From Zhenpiania hominis (lineage in GTDB: Bacteria > Bacillota > Clostridia > Peptostreptococcales > Anaerovoracaceae), in the NCBI RefSeq assembly GCF_014333425.1, contig NZ_JACRYT010000001.1, forward strand, positions 1 through 64,000: DNA of 64,000 bases, given 5' to 3'. Position numbers and translations under genes: made by a program. This document shows positions 34,921-44,076 of this stretch, piece by piece. The notes under the pieces are model-generated. The model searched no databases and was not told the origin of the DNA. It was given only the letters and a program-made list of their open reading frames with translations. Each line of letters opens with the position of its first letter. Position 1 is the stretch's first letter.

Positions 34921-35835
34921 ATGGATTTCAGGCAGATTGAAGCGTTTGTTAATGTTGTAAAACACAGAAGCTTTTCGAAGGCAGCGGATGCCACTTATCT
35001 TACACAGCCGACGATCAGCGCGCATATTCAGACTCTGGAAAAAGAACTGCAAATGCAGCTGATTGACCGTAGCCGCAAAGAGGCTTTGCCTACAGCGGAA
35101 GGAAGGCTTTTCTATGATTATGCTCTGACAATGCTGAACACCAGAGAGCAGGCAGTCTATTCTCTGCAGAATTTTTGTTTGAATATAAATGGAGTTGTAG
35201 AAATCCAGGCCTCCAGTATTCCAGGGGAATACCTGGTTCCGGATTTGATGGCTGCTTTTAAAAGGGAGTATCCTGCTGTCCGGTTTTACATGGAACAATC
35301 CGATTCTCAGAGTGCGGCGGAACATCTTCTTGCGCGCAGAGGAGAACTCGGATTTATCGGTATGAAGAGAGAGGACGGATTAATTTACGAGCCGTTGATG
35401 AAGGACAAAGCAGTATTGATTGCGCCGGATAATGAGAAATTTCGAAAAAAGCAGGGAAAAGCCCTTCCTCTTGTGGAGTTTGCAAGAGAACCGTTTCTTT
35501 TAAGAGAAGAAGGTTCGGCTACCAGAAAGACCTTTGAAGCAAAGTTGGAAGAACGGGGAATTCCTTCGGGGGCGCTTACTGTTGTCGCCAAGATGAACAG
35601 CATGGAAGCGATTAAACGAGCAGTGGCGGGCGGTATCGGAGTATCGATTATATCAGAACTGGCAGCAGAACGGCAGCGGAAAGATCGAGGTTATCTGATT
35701 TTTGATCTGGCAGACTATGATTCGGATCGAGAGTTCTATCTGGTATCAAATCGGAACATTACGATGTCGCCGACGGCGGAGACTTTTAAATTGTTTGTTC
35801 TGGATCAATTTGGATCTTCATCAGAAAAGAAATAG
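34921..35835 (+). CDS. LysR-family regulator associated with selenium metabolism
   Basis: This 304-residue LysR-type regulator has an N-terminal winged HTH (MDFRQIEAFVNVVKHRSFSK, then TYLTQPTISAHIQTLEKEL) and a C-terminal periplasmic-binding-like ligand domain. It is the branch repeatedly found inside selenium gene clusters; the ligand is not known. ATG 34921, with AAGGAGG before it, is preferred over an in-frame ATG at 34882 that overlaps selB. It lies between selB and the desulfurase gene in one transcription unit. Confidence 0.88.
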   Translation: MDFRQIEAFVNVVKHRSFSKAADATYLTQPTISAHIQTLEKELQMQLIDRSRKEALPTAEGRLFYDYALTMLNTREQAVYSLQNFCLNINGVVEIQASSIPGEYLVPDLMAAFKREYPAVRFYMEQSDSQSAAEHLLARRGELGFIGMKREDGLIYEPLMKDKAVLIAPDNEKFRKKQGKALPLVEFAREPFLLREEGSATRKTFEAKLEERGIPSGALTVVAKMNSMEAIKRAVAGGIGVSIISELAAERQRKDRGYLIFDLADYDSDREFYLVSNRNITMSPTAETFKLFVLDQFGSSSEKK

Positions 35836-35844
35836 GAGGGAGCA

Positions 35845-37011
35845 ATGAGACACGTATATTGTGATAATGGGAGCACTTCTTTTCCCAAGGCGCCGGGGCT
35901 GGGAGCAGCGATGGGGCGCCATATTGACTATCGAGGGTATAATATCAGCAGAGGGAGTTACCAGGATGCCTACAGTGTGGAAGGGAGTGTGATACAGATT
36001 CGGGAACAGCTTTGTCATTTCTTCGGGTTTGAACAGCCTGGGAATGTGATTTTTACACCAGGAGCAACTGTGGGACTCAATATGGTGTTGAAAGGAATTT
36101 TAAAATCCGGTGACCATGTTCTGACATCATCTATGGAACATAATGCAGTTGTACGGCCGCTAATGCAGCTTTCAGAACAGGACGTTGAGTGGGAAGAAGC
36201 GCCCTGTGGGAAAAACGGGGAATTGGAGCCGGAAGAGTTAAAAAAAAGGTTGCGTCCTAATACAAAACTAGTGCTGATGCTGCACGCTTCCAATGTGTGC
36301 GGAACAATACTGCCAATTCAAACAATCGGAACCATTTGCCGGGAGCAGGGGGTCCTATTTGCGGTGGATGCCGCCCAGACTGCGGGAAGTCTAAAGATTT
36401 CCATGAAGGACTGCGGCATCGATGCGTTGGTTTTCCCTGGACATAAAGGCCTGTTGGGCCCTCAGGGAATCGGTGGGCTGATTCTTTCGGAACGCGCCGC
36501 AGAGCAGATGACGCCTTTGATTGCCGGGGGGACTGGAAGTTTATCGGATAAGGAGGTAATGCCCGAATTCCTTCCGGATAAATTTCAGCCTGGGACGCTG
36601 AATCTTCCGGGGATTATCGGACTGGGCCATGGGGTGTCTTTCCTGGAAAAAGAAGGGATGCAGGCAATAGCGCAGAAAAAGGAATGGTTGACAAAACGTT
36701 TTTTGGAAGGTATCTGTAATATGAAACAGGCGGTGCTGGTTGGAAAAGAAACGGCCCAGGGAAGGTGTGCCGTAGTATCGGTAGATTTTCCGAATGTGGA
36801 TAACGCAGAGGTCAGCTATATTTTGGAACAGCATTTCGGCATTATGACAAGGTGCGGCCTCCACTGTGCCCCTCACGCCCATAAAACTCTGGGGACCTTT
36901 CCGAAAGGAACGGTACGGTTTTCCTTTGGATACTTTAATACAGAAGAAGAAATAAAGTATGTACTTGATGGGATCCATCAAGTATTGCTGCAACTGAAAA
37001 TGGGCATATAG
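35845..37011 (+). CDS. Cysteine desulfurase / selenocysteine lyase family protein
   Basis: This 388-residue class V aminotransferase-fold PLP enzyme has its PLP lysine in [12 protein letters not shown] and a likely catalytic cysteine in [12 protein letters not shown]. Members abstract sulfur from cysteine or selenium from selenocysteine and pass it on. Lying among selA, selB, a YedF-type protein and selD, it most likely feeds selenium (selenide or persulfide form) to SelD. The family also includes sulfur-specific desulfurases, so the selenium role is inferred from context. Confidence 0.85.
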   Translation: MRHVYCDNGSTSFPKAPGLGAAMGRHIDYRGYNISRGSYQDAYSVEGSVIQIREQLCHFFGFEQPGNVIFTPGATVGLNMVLKGILKSGDHVLTSSMEHNAVVRPLMQLSEQDVEWEEAPCGKNGELEPEELKKRLRPNTKLVLMLHASNVCGTILPIQTIGTICREQGVLFAVDAAQTAGSLKISMKDCGIDALVFPGHKGLLGPQGIGGLILSERAAEQMTPLIAGGTGSLSDKEVMPEFLPDKFQPGTLNLPGIIGLGHGVSFLEKEGMQAIAQKKEWLTKRFLEGICNMKQAVLVGKETAQGRCAVVSVDFPNVDNAEVSYILEQHFGIMTRCGLHCAPHAHKTLGTFPKGTVRFSFGYFNTEEEIKYVLDGIHQVLLQLKMGI

Positions 37012-37049
37012 TTCTTTGGGGGGATACACAAGAAGAAAAGTTCATCAAA

Positions 37050-37262
37050 TTATTTTTCAATTATAATTTTAAAATAACAGTCTATCTTTTCAAAAGAGAA
37101 TGTCCATCCCTTTCCAGATGCAAGACGCTTAATATTCTGCAGCGCAATTTTATTATCTACAAGGACTTCCACAGCTGCGGCATCTCCTTCTAAAGCCTTT
37201 TTCGTTTTTATCACTGGTTCCGGGCAGGCACATCCCCGAACATCAATTTGGATCAGAGCCAT
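37050..37262 (-). CDS. TusA-like sulfurtransferase domain protein (YedF N-terminal half)
   Basis: A 70-residue TusA-fold protein with its sulfur/selenium carrier cysteine in RGCACPEPVIKTKKAL. It is the only minus-strand gene in the selenium block. The start is set by AGGAGG (minus strand) 6 nt before ATG 37262. In most organisms this domain is joined to a DsrE-like domain as the selenium protein YedF. Here the DsrE part is a separate, divergent gene at 37451. Confidence 0.88.
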   Translation of the reverse strand: MALIQIDVRGCACPEPVIKTKKALEGDAAAVEVLVDNKIALQNIKRLASGKGWTFSFEKIDCYFKIIIEK

Positions 37263-37450
37263 TTTATCCTCCTTAATCTGTTTTGTTTATGTAAAATCAC
37301 CATATCACAGAAAAAGGCAAAAATAAAATATAAATTAGTGATAAAAAGTGCGAAAAGAATAGAAAAAAACGATTAACGAAAACGTTGAAAAATCAATGTT
37401 TATAGAGTAATCTAAAAGAAAGACAGAAGCGAAAAGGAGGCGGAAACAGT

Positions 37451-37801
37451 ATGAATGAAAAAAAGAAAATCGCGATTCTGGTGACAGCGGATACCTTTGG
37501 AAGCGGGAGTGAAGAGCTGGGACAGAATTTAATGAAAAGTTATATTTATTCTTTAACAGAGGCAGAGGAAAAGCCGTCTGTGATTATGTTCCTTAATCGG
37601 GGGGTGTATCTGACAACAACCGGTTCGCCTGTGCTGGAATCTTTGAAACAGCTTGAACAGGTGGGAACAGAGATTCTTTCCTGCGGAGCGTGTCTGAATT
37701 TTTACAAATTGGAAGAGGCGCTGGAAGTCGGAGAGGTTACAAATATGTATTATAACGTAGAACTGATGCACAGCGCGGAACGTATAATTACAGTTGGATA
37801 A
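37451..37801 (+). CDS. DsrE-like selenium-metabolism protein (YedF C-terminal half)
   Basis: A 116-residue DsrE/DsrF-fold protein matching the C-terminal part of YedF: TFGSGSEELGQNLMKSYIY, FLNRGVYLTTTGSP and ILSCGACLNFYKLEE, the last with two cysteines. It likely holds or relays reduced sulfur/selenium. It runs divergently from the TusA gene across a 188-bp AT-rich gap that probably contains both promoters. It is followed by a DUF3343 gene and selD in the same direction. Confidence 0.87.
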   Translation: MNEKKKIAILVTADTFGSGSEELGQNLMKSYIYSLTEAEEKPSVIMFLNRGVYLTTTGSPVLESLKQLEQVGTEILSCGACLNFYKLEEALEVGEVTNMYYNVELMHSAERIITVG

Positions 37802-37811
37802 AGGAGAGCCG

Positions 37812-38099
37812 ATGGGAATGGAATCGTTTGCGGAAGGCTTTTTTGCCATGGTATTTTCCGCGACAGGGGACACAATAAAGACAGAAGAGGAAGCCAAAAG
37901 GCATTTTCAGACTTCGATTATTCCTACTCCGAGGGAAATTTCCAAGAGCTGCGGCCTTGCGATTCGGTTTACGAAACCGGATGAGCAGGAGCTGAAAGCG
38001 TTTTTTGAACAGAGAAACGTTCCTTGCGCTCTGTATTTTCTTAGTGAAAGAAATGAACAGGGACAACGGATAGCCAGACAGCTTGGTGAGAAAAAGTAG
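37812..38099 (+). CDS. DUF3343 putative selenium/sulfur carrier
   Basis: A 95-residue protein of the DUF3343 (putative Se/S carrier-like) family, recognised by IPTPREISKSCGLAIRF with its conserved cysteine. An extra Cys is present further on (VPCALYF). ATG 37812 with AAGGAG at 37800-37805 is the start, 10 bases after the previous stop. The position between the DsrE protein and SelD suggests it passes selenium to selenophosphate synthesis. Confidence 0.8.
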   Translation: MGMESFAEGFFAMVFSATGDTIKTEEEAKRHFQTSIIPTPREISKSCGLAIRFTKPDEQELKAFFEQRNVPCALYFLSERNEQGQRIARQLGEKK

Positions 38100-38147
38100 T
38101 GGAGATAGGGAATGTAATACAATTCTGCAGGGAAAGGAGGGGAGCGT

Positions 38148-39188
38148 ATGAGCACGGAAAAAATAAAGCTGACAGAGATGACAGCTCACGGTGGTTGAGC
38201 GGCTAAAATTGGGCCTGATGCCCTGGCACAAGTTCTGTGTCATTTACCGAAATTCAGCGATCCAAACCTGTTGGTAGGTTTTGAAACCAGCGATGATGCC
38301 GCAGTTTACAAAATTGATGAAAAGACTGCCATGATTCAGACTGTGGATATTTTCCCTCCGGTTGTAGATGATCCCTACCAGTATGGGAAGATTGCGGCAG
38401 CTAACTCTCTCAGTGATGTCTATGCGATGGGAGGAACTCCGAAGCTTGCTCTGAATGTGTTTTGCTTTCCAGAAGATCTTCCAAAAGAAACGGTGCAGGC
38501 GATTTTGCAGGGAGGTTATGAAAAGGTTGCGGAAGCGGGAGCAGTGATTGCAGGCGGTCATACAATAAAAGATCCGGAGCCCAAATACGGACTTTCTGTA
38601 ACCGGGTTTGCTGCCCCAGAGGAAATTCTTTTGAACAGCCGGATGCGGCCGGGAGATATTGTTCTTTTGACGAAAAAAATTGGCACAGGCGTTTTGACGA
38701 CTGCAGCGAAGGGAGAGCTTCTTTCTAAGCAGGATTATGATATTATGCTTCATTCTATGACCCGATTGAACCGTAAAGCTGCGGAAGTGATGAAACGTTT
38801 TCCAGTAAACAGCTGTACAGATGTAACGGGATTCGGCCTTCTGGGCCATGCCTTTGAGATGGCAGCAGGAAGTGCGTGTACCTTCTGTCTGGATGCCCAG
38901 GCAGTTCCTATGTTGCCAGGAGCCAAAGAAATGGCAGAACTTGGGATGATTCCGGCAGGAGCCTATCGGAATCGGGAATATCTTGAGGAGGTTATATGCA
39001 TAACGGACTCCCTCGAAGCATCTGTTGAAGATCTCCTTTTCGATCCGCAGACTGCAGGAGGCCTTCTTATTTCCCTGCCGGAAAGAGACGGACTGCATCT
39101 TTTCACAGAATTGCGGGATGCAGGGGAAGATGTTGCAATCGCAGGATGGGTGGATGAATTCCATGATTATAGTGTTTTTGTAAAATAA
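38148..39188 (+). CDS. selD: Selenide, water dikinase (selenophosphate synthetase) with Sec17
   Basis: This 346-residue enzyme makes selenophosphate from selenide and ATP. The active-site residue is encoded by TGA 38196-38198 (codon 17) in AHGG-Sec-AAKIGPDAL, where many bacteria have Cys. The frame upstream of TGA has a proper start (ATG 38148, AAGGAGGGGAG before it) and the frame after it is unbroken family sequence (DDAAVYKID, QTVDIFPPVVDDPY). The enzyme is thus a selenoprotein that needs its own product. A hairpin GGGC-CTGAT-GCCC (38213-38225) follows the TGA as a probable SECIS. Confidence 0.95.
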
Positions 39189-39199
39189 CAGGATGATAG

Positions 39200-39235
39200 A
39201 AAAAAGATACCAAAATGTAAAATGGTATCTTTTTT
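39200..39235. terminator. Bidirectional terminator after selD
   Basis: A 13-bp perfect stem, AAAAAAGATACCA (39200-39212) with TGGTATCTTTTTT (39223-39235), with T-runs in both directions. It separates the selenium genes from the corrinoid operon. Confidence 0.9.
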
Positions 39236-39303
39236 ATCAATTGGACGACTCTTTTTCTGGGGTGCTATAGTAATTGTGAAAGGAAACGAAAGGAAGGCAA
39301 TTT

Positions 39304-40212
39304 ATGAAAGTCAGAATTATATCTGGTTTTTTAGGAGCAGGGAAGACCACATTTTTAAATAAACTGCTTCCGGAACTGGGAGAACAAACCGTGGTAATTG
39401 AAAATGAATTTGGGGAAGTTTCTATTGACAGCGGTCGGGTGAAAGACGGGATTCCTGTGCGGGAGATTTACGCCGGCTGCATCTGCTGCAGTCTGGCTGC
39501 AGATTTTCAGCAGGCGCTGAAAGACATTGCCGTGGAGCAGAAAGAGCAGCAAGTATTGATCGAGCCTTCCGGAGTGGGGCGGTTATCGGATGTTGCGAAG
39601 GCTTGCAAAGATGCGGGAAATCAGGCAGGGATTGAAATCGAACCATTGATCACGATAGTAGATGTTACTGCTTTTGAAGAGGACAGAAAACAGTTTGGAC
39701 AATTTTATTTGGATCAGATTAAAAATGCAGATGTCATTTTTCTTTCTTATATAGAGGAACTCTCAGAAGCTGATCTGAGTGTACGAATGGAAGAAATCCA
39801 CATGCTGAATCCAAAGGCAGCGATTTATAAGGAAAACTGGATTGAGAAAGATGGACGAGAGCTTTTGGCATTTCTTAAATCTGTAAAACTGGAAAGCAGG
39901 AAACTGTTCTTTTCACATGCAGAACTCCCAGAGGAACATAGTTTTTCTTCTGTTTTCTTGGAAAGCAACGGCCACGCATCAGAAAAGGAAATCCGGCAAT
40001 GGATCGCGAAGTGGGATTCAGGATGTTATGGAACGATTCTTCGCGCAAAAGGCATAATCCTGACCGAAAAAACAGCAGTGGCAGTTGATTATACGCCGTA
40101 CCATTACACTCTGAGCGCGGCAGAAGCGCCGGAGGAAAATGGGCTGGTACTAATCGGCTATCATTTGGACAAGAAGGCCCTGGCTGCCGACATGGAAAGG
40201 AGAACGTCTTAA
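39304..40212 (+). CDS. CobW/COG0523-family GTP-binding metallochaperone
   Basis: This 302-residue G3E GTPase has Walker A GFLGAGKTTFLNKLL, the metal-binding CxCC in GCICCSL, and EPSGVG. The family delivers metal ions (Zn, Co, nitrile-hydratase metals). It is the first gene of a seven-gene operon of corrinoid methyltransferase proteins, so zinc loading of the UroD-type enzymes or cobalt handling is a reasonable guess. A TTGGAC and a TGCTATAGT (39266-39274) upstream may form an extended -10 promoter. Its stop overlaps the next start (TAATG). Confidence 0.88.
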   Translation: MKVRIISGFLGAGKTTFLNKLLPELGEQTVVIENEFGEVSIDSGRVKDGIPVREIYAGCICCSLAADFQQALKDIAVEQKEQQVLIEPSGVGRLSDVAKACKDAGNQAGIEIEPLITIVDVTAFEEDRKQFGQFYLDQIKNADVIFLSYIEELSEADLSVRMEEIHMLNPKAAIYKENWIEKDGRELLAFLKSVKLESRKLFFSHAELPEEHSFSSVFLESNGHASEKEIRQWIAKWDSGCYGTILRAKGIILTEKTAVAVDYTPYHYTLSAAEAPEENGLVLIGYHLDKKALAADMERRTS

Positions 40213-41090
40213 TGGTTCAAATTGCTGATTATTCATGTACATATGATAACTCTGTGGGAATACGGGAAGCAGTAACAAGGGAGTTAGAGTTGACGTTTCC
40301 CGATGCTTATAAAAATTGGAAAACAATGCGAGATATTGCGCTGGCACTGAAAAAGGAAGATAAAGCGGAGTTTTGTGAACTACCTTTTTGCCATACAGTT
40401 GAAGGGGAGGCAATGGGAGGAATTATAAATTATGGTGACGCAAAGAGCGGACCGAGAGCAAAAACTTACATTTGCCAAACGCCAGAAGAAATCCTTGCTT
40501 TGCCGCAGATTGATTTTACAAAAGGGAGAATTCGAGAAGTTCTGAAAGCTTGCGAAGCACTGAGTAAAATGGGGGAAACTGTAGTTTTTGAAATTTCCGG
40601 GCCTTTTACTGTTTTGAATGTCTTGGCAGATGCTTCTATTACACTGAAATGGATGCGAAAACAACCGGAAGAGATGAAGGCCATACTGGAGAAGCTAAAA
40701 GGAGAACTGCTGCGTTATATGCAGGAAGCGGCGCGGGCAGGAGCGGCGATTATTAGTTATGCGGATTCTACAGGAGGTGTCAATATCCTAGGACCAAAGC
40801 AAATGGCAGCAGTGACGGAGCTTTTTACATACCCGCTGCTGAAAGAAGCGGATAAGATACTTCCGGAAAATGTGCTGATACAGCTCTGTCCTAAAACGAG
40901 TTTTGCGCTGATTGGAACAGACTTGGCAAAGTGGAAAGAGATTAAAGTTTCTGACGGAGAGCTTTGTTATGGGCAGGCTTGCGGGAAGCTTGTGGGAAGG
41001 GCCAGATTTACGGGACAGACCTGTATCAAAAATATAGAGTATTGTATAGACAGTACTGTTCAAACCTTGGAATTAACAGCAAATGATTGA
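40212..41090 (+). CDS. UroD-family methyltransferase homologue lacking the zinc-site histidine
   Basis: This 292-residue uroporphyrinogen-decarboxylase-fold protein is related to MtaA/MtbA methyltransferases, which move methyl groups between a corrinoid protein and a thiol such as coenzyme M. CHTVEGEAMGG, FEISGPFTVLN and SYADSTGGVNILGP are family blocks. Where its operon partners have HIC as zinc ligands this protein reads QLC in VLIQLCPKTS, so one ligand is replaced. It also has extra Cys residues near the end (GQACGK, GQTCIKNIEYC). It may be a subunit with another metal site or another task. Confidence 0.8.
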   Translation: MVQIADYSCTYDNSVGIREAVTRELELTFPDAYKNWKTMRDIALALKKEDKAEFCELPFCHTVEGEAMGGIINYGDAKSGPRAKTYICQTPEEILALPQIDFTKGRIREVLKACEALSKMGETVVFEISGPFTVLNVLADASITLKWMRKQPEEMKAILEKLKGELLRYMQEAARAGAAIISYADSTGGVNILGPKQMAAVTELFTYPLLKEADKILPENVLIQLCPKTSFALIGTDLAKWKEIKVSDGELCYGQACGKLVGRARFTGQTCIKNIEYCIDSTVQTLELTAND

Positions 41091-41105
41091 AGGAGGATGA
41101 AAAGG

Positions 41106-42176
41106 ATGCACAAAGACGATCAAATGACACCAAATGAACGAATGGCGGGTTTTTTTTCCGGTGAAGAGATTGACCGGCTGCCGGCGATGCCTTTTACAGT
41201 TTCAGTAGCGGGTAAAGTGGCGGGAATGACACACAGAGAAAAGAGAAGCTGTGCGAAAAATCAGGCACAGGGGCAGATTGCCTGTTATGAACGCTTTGGG
41301 AACGATGGTATGACGATTGAATATGGACTCCACGGCGTAGGAACAGCATGTGGCAGTATTACGAATGATCCGGAGGACGGGGTACCCGCTATTATGGATC
41401 ATTTCCTGAAAAGTCTGGACGAGCTGGATAAACTGGATTTGGAAAAAATAAGAAAGAAAAATGATCCATGGCTTCAGCTTAACTATGAAGCTACAGAGAT
41501 CTGTCTGGATAAATGGGGGCATGAAGTAGGTGTTTCGATCAGTATTCCAGGGCCTTTTACAGCAGCGTCCAGTCTGTTTCCAGTAGAAAAGATGCTTCGG
41601 CAGACAAGAAAACAGCCGGAAAAAGTACATGAACTTCTGCGGTTTTGCACAGACGCAGTTAAAATTGTAATCAAAGAATTTATCCCGACTGGAGCGGGAA
41701 TGTTCCTATGCGATCCGATCGCTTCGGGCACAATTATTGACAGGAAAAATTATCGGGAATTTGTACTTCCATATACAAAAGAACTGATGGACTATACCCA
41801 TGAGCTGGGAACGACAATGGGGTACCATATCTGTGGAGACACAACGGCTATTACGGCGGATATGCTGGAGTCAGGCTGTGATATTCTCAGTGTGGACAAT
41901 CGGGTCGATCTTAAAACCGCTAAGGAAATTGCGGGCTCAAAAGTGCCAATTCTGGGGAACGTGGATCCGATTACGATTATGATGCAGGGTAGCCCTGATC
42001 AGGTGGACGAAGCGGTTAAAGAATGCCTGCGGAAGGCGTGGGATTCGCCAAAAGGCTATATCGTAAGCACAGGATGCGATATTCCAATCAATGGACCTCT
42101 TGAAAACATTGACCGATTTATGGAAGCGACACGGAAGTTTGCAAAATGTCCGCTGGATCCGGAGAATTTTAAATAA
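41106..42176 (+). CDS. UroD-family corrinoid methyltransferase (MtaA-like)
   Basis: This 356-residue TIM-barrel protein of the UroD/MtaA/CmuA family has the zinc ligands MGYHICGDT (His, Cys) and a later Cys in STGCDIPINGP. GDPITIMMQGSPDQ-type loops close the barrel, and SIPGPFTAASSLFPVEKML matches methyltransferases rather than true decarboxylases. AGGAGG at 41091-41096 abuts ATG 41097, so ATG 41106 is the better start. The corrinoid protein follows 28 bp downstream, so this enzyme probably methylates or demethylates it. Confidence 0.85.
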   Translation: MHKDDQMTPNERMAGFFSGEEIDRLPAMPFTVSVAGKVAGMTHREKRSCAKNQAQGQIACYERFGNDGMTIEYGLHGVGTACGSITNDPEDGVPAIMDHFLKSLDELDKLDLEKIRKKNDPWLQLNYEATEICLDKWGHEVGVSISIPGPFTAASSLFPVEKMLRQTRKQPEKVHELLRFCTDAVKIVIKEFIPTGAGMFLCDPIASGTIIDRKNYREFVLPYTKELMDYTHELGTTMGYHICGDTTAITADMLESGCDILSVDNRVDLKTAKEIAGSKVPILGNVDPITIMMQGSPDQVDEAVKECLRKAWDSPKGYIVSTGCDIPINGPLENIDRFMEATRKFAKCPLDPENFK

Positions 42177-42204
42177 AAAAGCAGAGAAGAACAGGGAGGA
42201 AACG

Positions 42205-42852
42205 ATGGTAAAAGAAGAATTATTAAAAAAGCTTTCAGACTGTGTTGTGGAAATGGAGGAAGAAGAGGCTGCCGAAACGGCAAAAGACTATCTGGAAGCG
42301 GGATATCCAGCTTTTGATGGAATTATGGACGGTCTGGTAGATGGTATGAACCGAGCCAGTGATTTATATGATGCAGAAGAATACTTTGTAACAGATGTCC
42401 TTTTGTGTTCCGACGCGATGTACGCGGGGCTGGATATTTTAAGACCGCACTTGCCGGACCAGGAGACAGAAGAAAAGAAAAAAGCTGTGATCGGTGTTGT
42501 GGAAGGCGATACTCACGACATCGGAAAAAACCTGGTAAAAATCATGCTGGAAACCGCAGGGTTTGAGATGTTTGATCTGGGGAGAGATGTACCTTTGGAT
42601 TCTTTTGTAGAAAAGGCGAAAGAAGTGGATGCGGATCTAATCTGTATGTCTACATTAATGACAACAACGATGACAGGTATGAAAACGGTAATTGAAAAGC
42701 TGCAGGAAGAGGGAATACGGGATGCGGTAAAAGTTATGGTAGGAGGAAGTCCTATTTCACCGGGATATGCAAAGGAAATCGGTGCAGACGGATATTCGAC
42801 AAATGCGGTAGAAGCGGTAAAAGTAGCGAAGAGCCTGCTGGCCATCGCATAG
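42205..42852 (+). CDS. Corrinoid (cobalamin-binding) methyl-carrier protein
   Basis: This 215-residue protein has an N-terminal four-helix cap (residues 1-85) and a Rossmann B12 domain with the lower-ligand motif GDTHDIGKN (His104), followed by MSTLMTTTM and VGGSPIS. It is of the MtaC/MtbC/MttC type. It would carry a methyl group on cobalt between the methyltransferases of this operon. ATG 42205 with GGGAGGA is the start. There is one corrinoid protein for three UroD-type partners. Confidence 0.93.
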   Translation: MVKEELLKKLSDCVVEMEEEEAAETAKDYLEAGYPAFDGIMDGLVDGMNRASDLYDAEEYFVTDVLLCSDAMYAGLDILRPHLPDQETEEKKKAVIGVVEGDTHDIGKNLVKIMLETAGFEMFDLGRDVPLDSFVEKAKEVDADLICMSTLMTTTMTGMKTVIEKLQEEGIRDAVKVMVGGSPISPGYAKEIGADGYSTNAVEAVKVAKSLLAIA

Positions 42853-42871
42853 AAAAGAGGGAGGACGCTAA

Positions 42872-44017
42872 ATGGATTTGAAAAAGAATTTACCAGAAAT
42901 CTTCGATGATTTTGCGGAAGGAAGAAGAAATGCGTTTTTGAGTGTGAAAGAACAGAAGGATAAGAACATTCCTGTAATTGGGATTTTCTGCACCTATTTT
43001 CCGCAGGAGCTGGCGGTTGCTATGGGTGCGTCAGTTGTATCCCTGTGCGCGACCTCTGATGAAACGATTCCGGCGGCAGAAGAAGATCTGCCGAAAAATT
43101 TATGTCCGTTAATTAAATCCAGCTACGGATTTGGCAAAACGGATAAGTGTCCATTTTTTTTCTTTTCCGATCTGGTCGTAGGAGAAACCACCTGTGACGG
43201 AAAGAAAAAAATGTACGAATACATGGCGGAATTCAAACCGATTCATGTGATGGAACTTCCTAACCGGGTCAGCGAAGACGGACTTGTTCTCTGGAAAAAT
43301 GAGATTATCCGTATGAAAGAAAAACTGGAAGAGGTTTTCGGCATCACGATTACAGAAGATGATATCCGCAAGGGTATCCAAGTGAAAAACGCAGAGCGTT
43401 CCGCAATTAAAAAGTTTTATTCGATTATGAAGGCGGACGAGCTTCCTGTCAGCGGTATGGATGTACAGAAAACCCTGGTGGGTACGACATTTAATTTCGA
43501 TAGGGAAGCGATTCCAGCCCAAATGGACGAACTGATCAAACGAATTCAGGAAGAGGGAACGTGTCTGGAAAAACGGCCGCGTATTTTGATTACCGGATGT
43601 CCGATGGGAGGCGCGACTGAAAAGGTTGTTCAGATTATCGAAGATAATGGGGGCTGGTGTGTTGCTTTTGAGAACTGCACAGGAGCAAAGGCGATTGAGG
43701 AAAACGTGGATGAATCCATAGAAGATGTATATGAAGCTCTGGCGAAAAAATATATGAAAATCGGATGTTCTTGTATGGCGCCCAATGAAAACAGATTTGA
43801 GCTGCTAGGAAAGATGATCGATGAATATAAAGCGGACGCGGTCATTGATATGGAACTTTCCGCATGTCATACTTATGCGGTGGAGACAAGAAGAGTAAAG
43901 AAATTCGTAAATGATGAGAAAAAGATCCCCTATCTTTCCATTGAAACCGATTACTCATCTGCAGATATCGGGCAGCTGACAACCAGGATTTCCGCATTTA
44001 TCGAAATGCTGAAATAA
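42872..44017 (+). CDS. Double-cubane-cluster anaerobic reductase (HgdB/FldB-like)
   Basis: This 381-residue protein of the 2-hydroxyacyl-CoA dehydratase D-component superfamily belongs to the branch described as double-cubane cluster proteins, which reduce small molecules in an ATP-dependent way. The cysteine pattern matches: NLCPLIKSSYGF, DKCPFFFFSDL, ETTCDGKKKMYE, then ITGCPMGG and SCMAPNENR. Such a reductase needs an ASKHA activase; none is beside it, but a fitting one is at 18879. Placement inside a corrinoid methyltransferase operon is unusual. It could reduce the substrate before or after demethylation, or reduce Co(II). Confidence 0.88.
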   Translation: MDLKKNLPEIFDDFAEGRRNAFLSVKEQKDKNIPVIGIFCTYFPQELAVAMGASVVSLCATSDETIPAAEEDLPKNLCPLIKSSYGFGKTDKCPFFFFSDLVVGETTCDGKKKMYEYMAEFKPIHVMELPNRVSEDGLVLWKNEIIRMKEKLEEVFGITITEDDIRKGIQVKNAERSAIKKFYSIMKADELPVSGMDVQKTLVGTTFNFDREAIPAQMDELIKRIQEEGTCLEKRPRILITGCPMGGATEKVVQIIEDNGGWCVAFENCTGAKAIEENVDESIEDVYEALAKKYMKIGCSCMAPNENRFELLGKMIDEYKADAVIDMELSACHTYAVETRRVKKFVNDEKKIPYLSIETDYSSADIGQLTTRISAFIEMLK

Positions 44018-44030
44018 ACTTTGAAAAATG

Positions 44031-44050
44031 GCGGGGCTGGGAGGCCCCGC
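44031..44050 (+). terminator. Hairpin within the corrinoid operon
   Basis: A 7-bp stem, GCGGGGC/GCCCCGC with a 6-nt loop, followed by TTTGTTG. Partial termination here would lower expression of the last two genes. Confidence 0.6.
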
Positions 44051-44076
44051 TTTGTTGTAGAGAAAAGAGGTATGAT

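Noticed and set aside
39241..39303. Cobalamin riboswitch before the corrinoid operon
   Set aside because: The gap between the selD terminator and the first gene is only about 68 bases, too short for a B12 riboswitch, and no B12-box sequence is visible.
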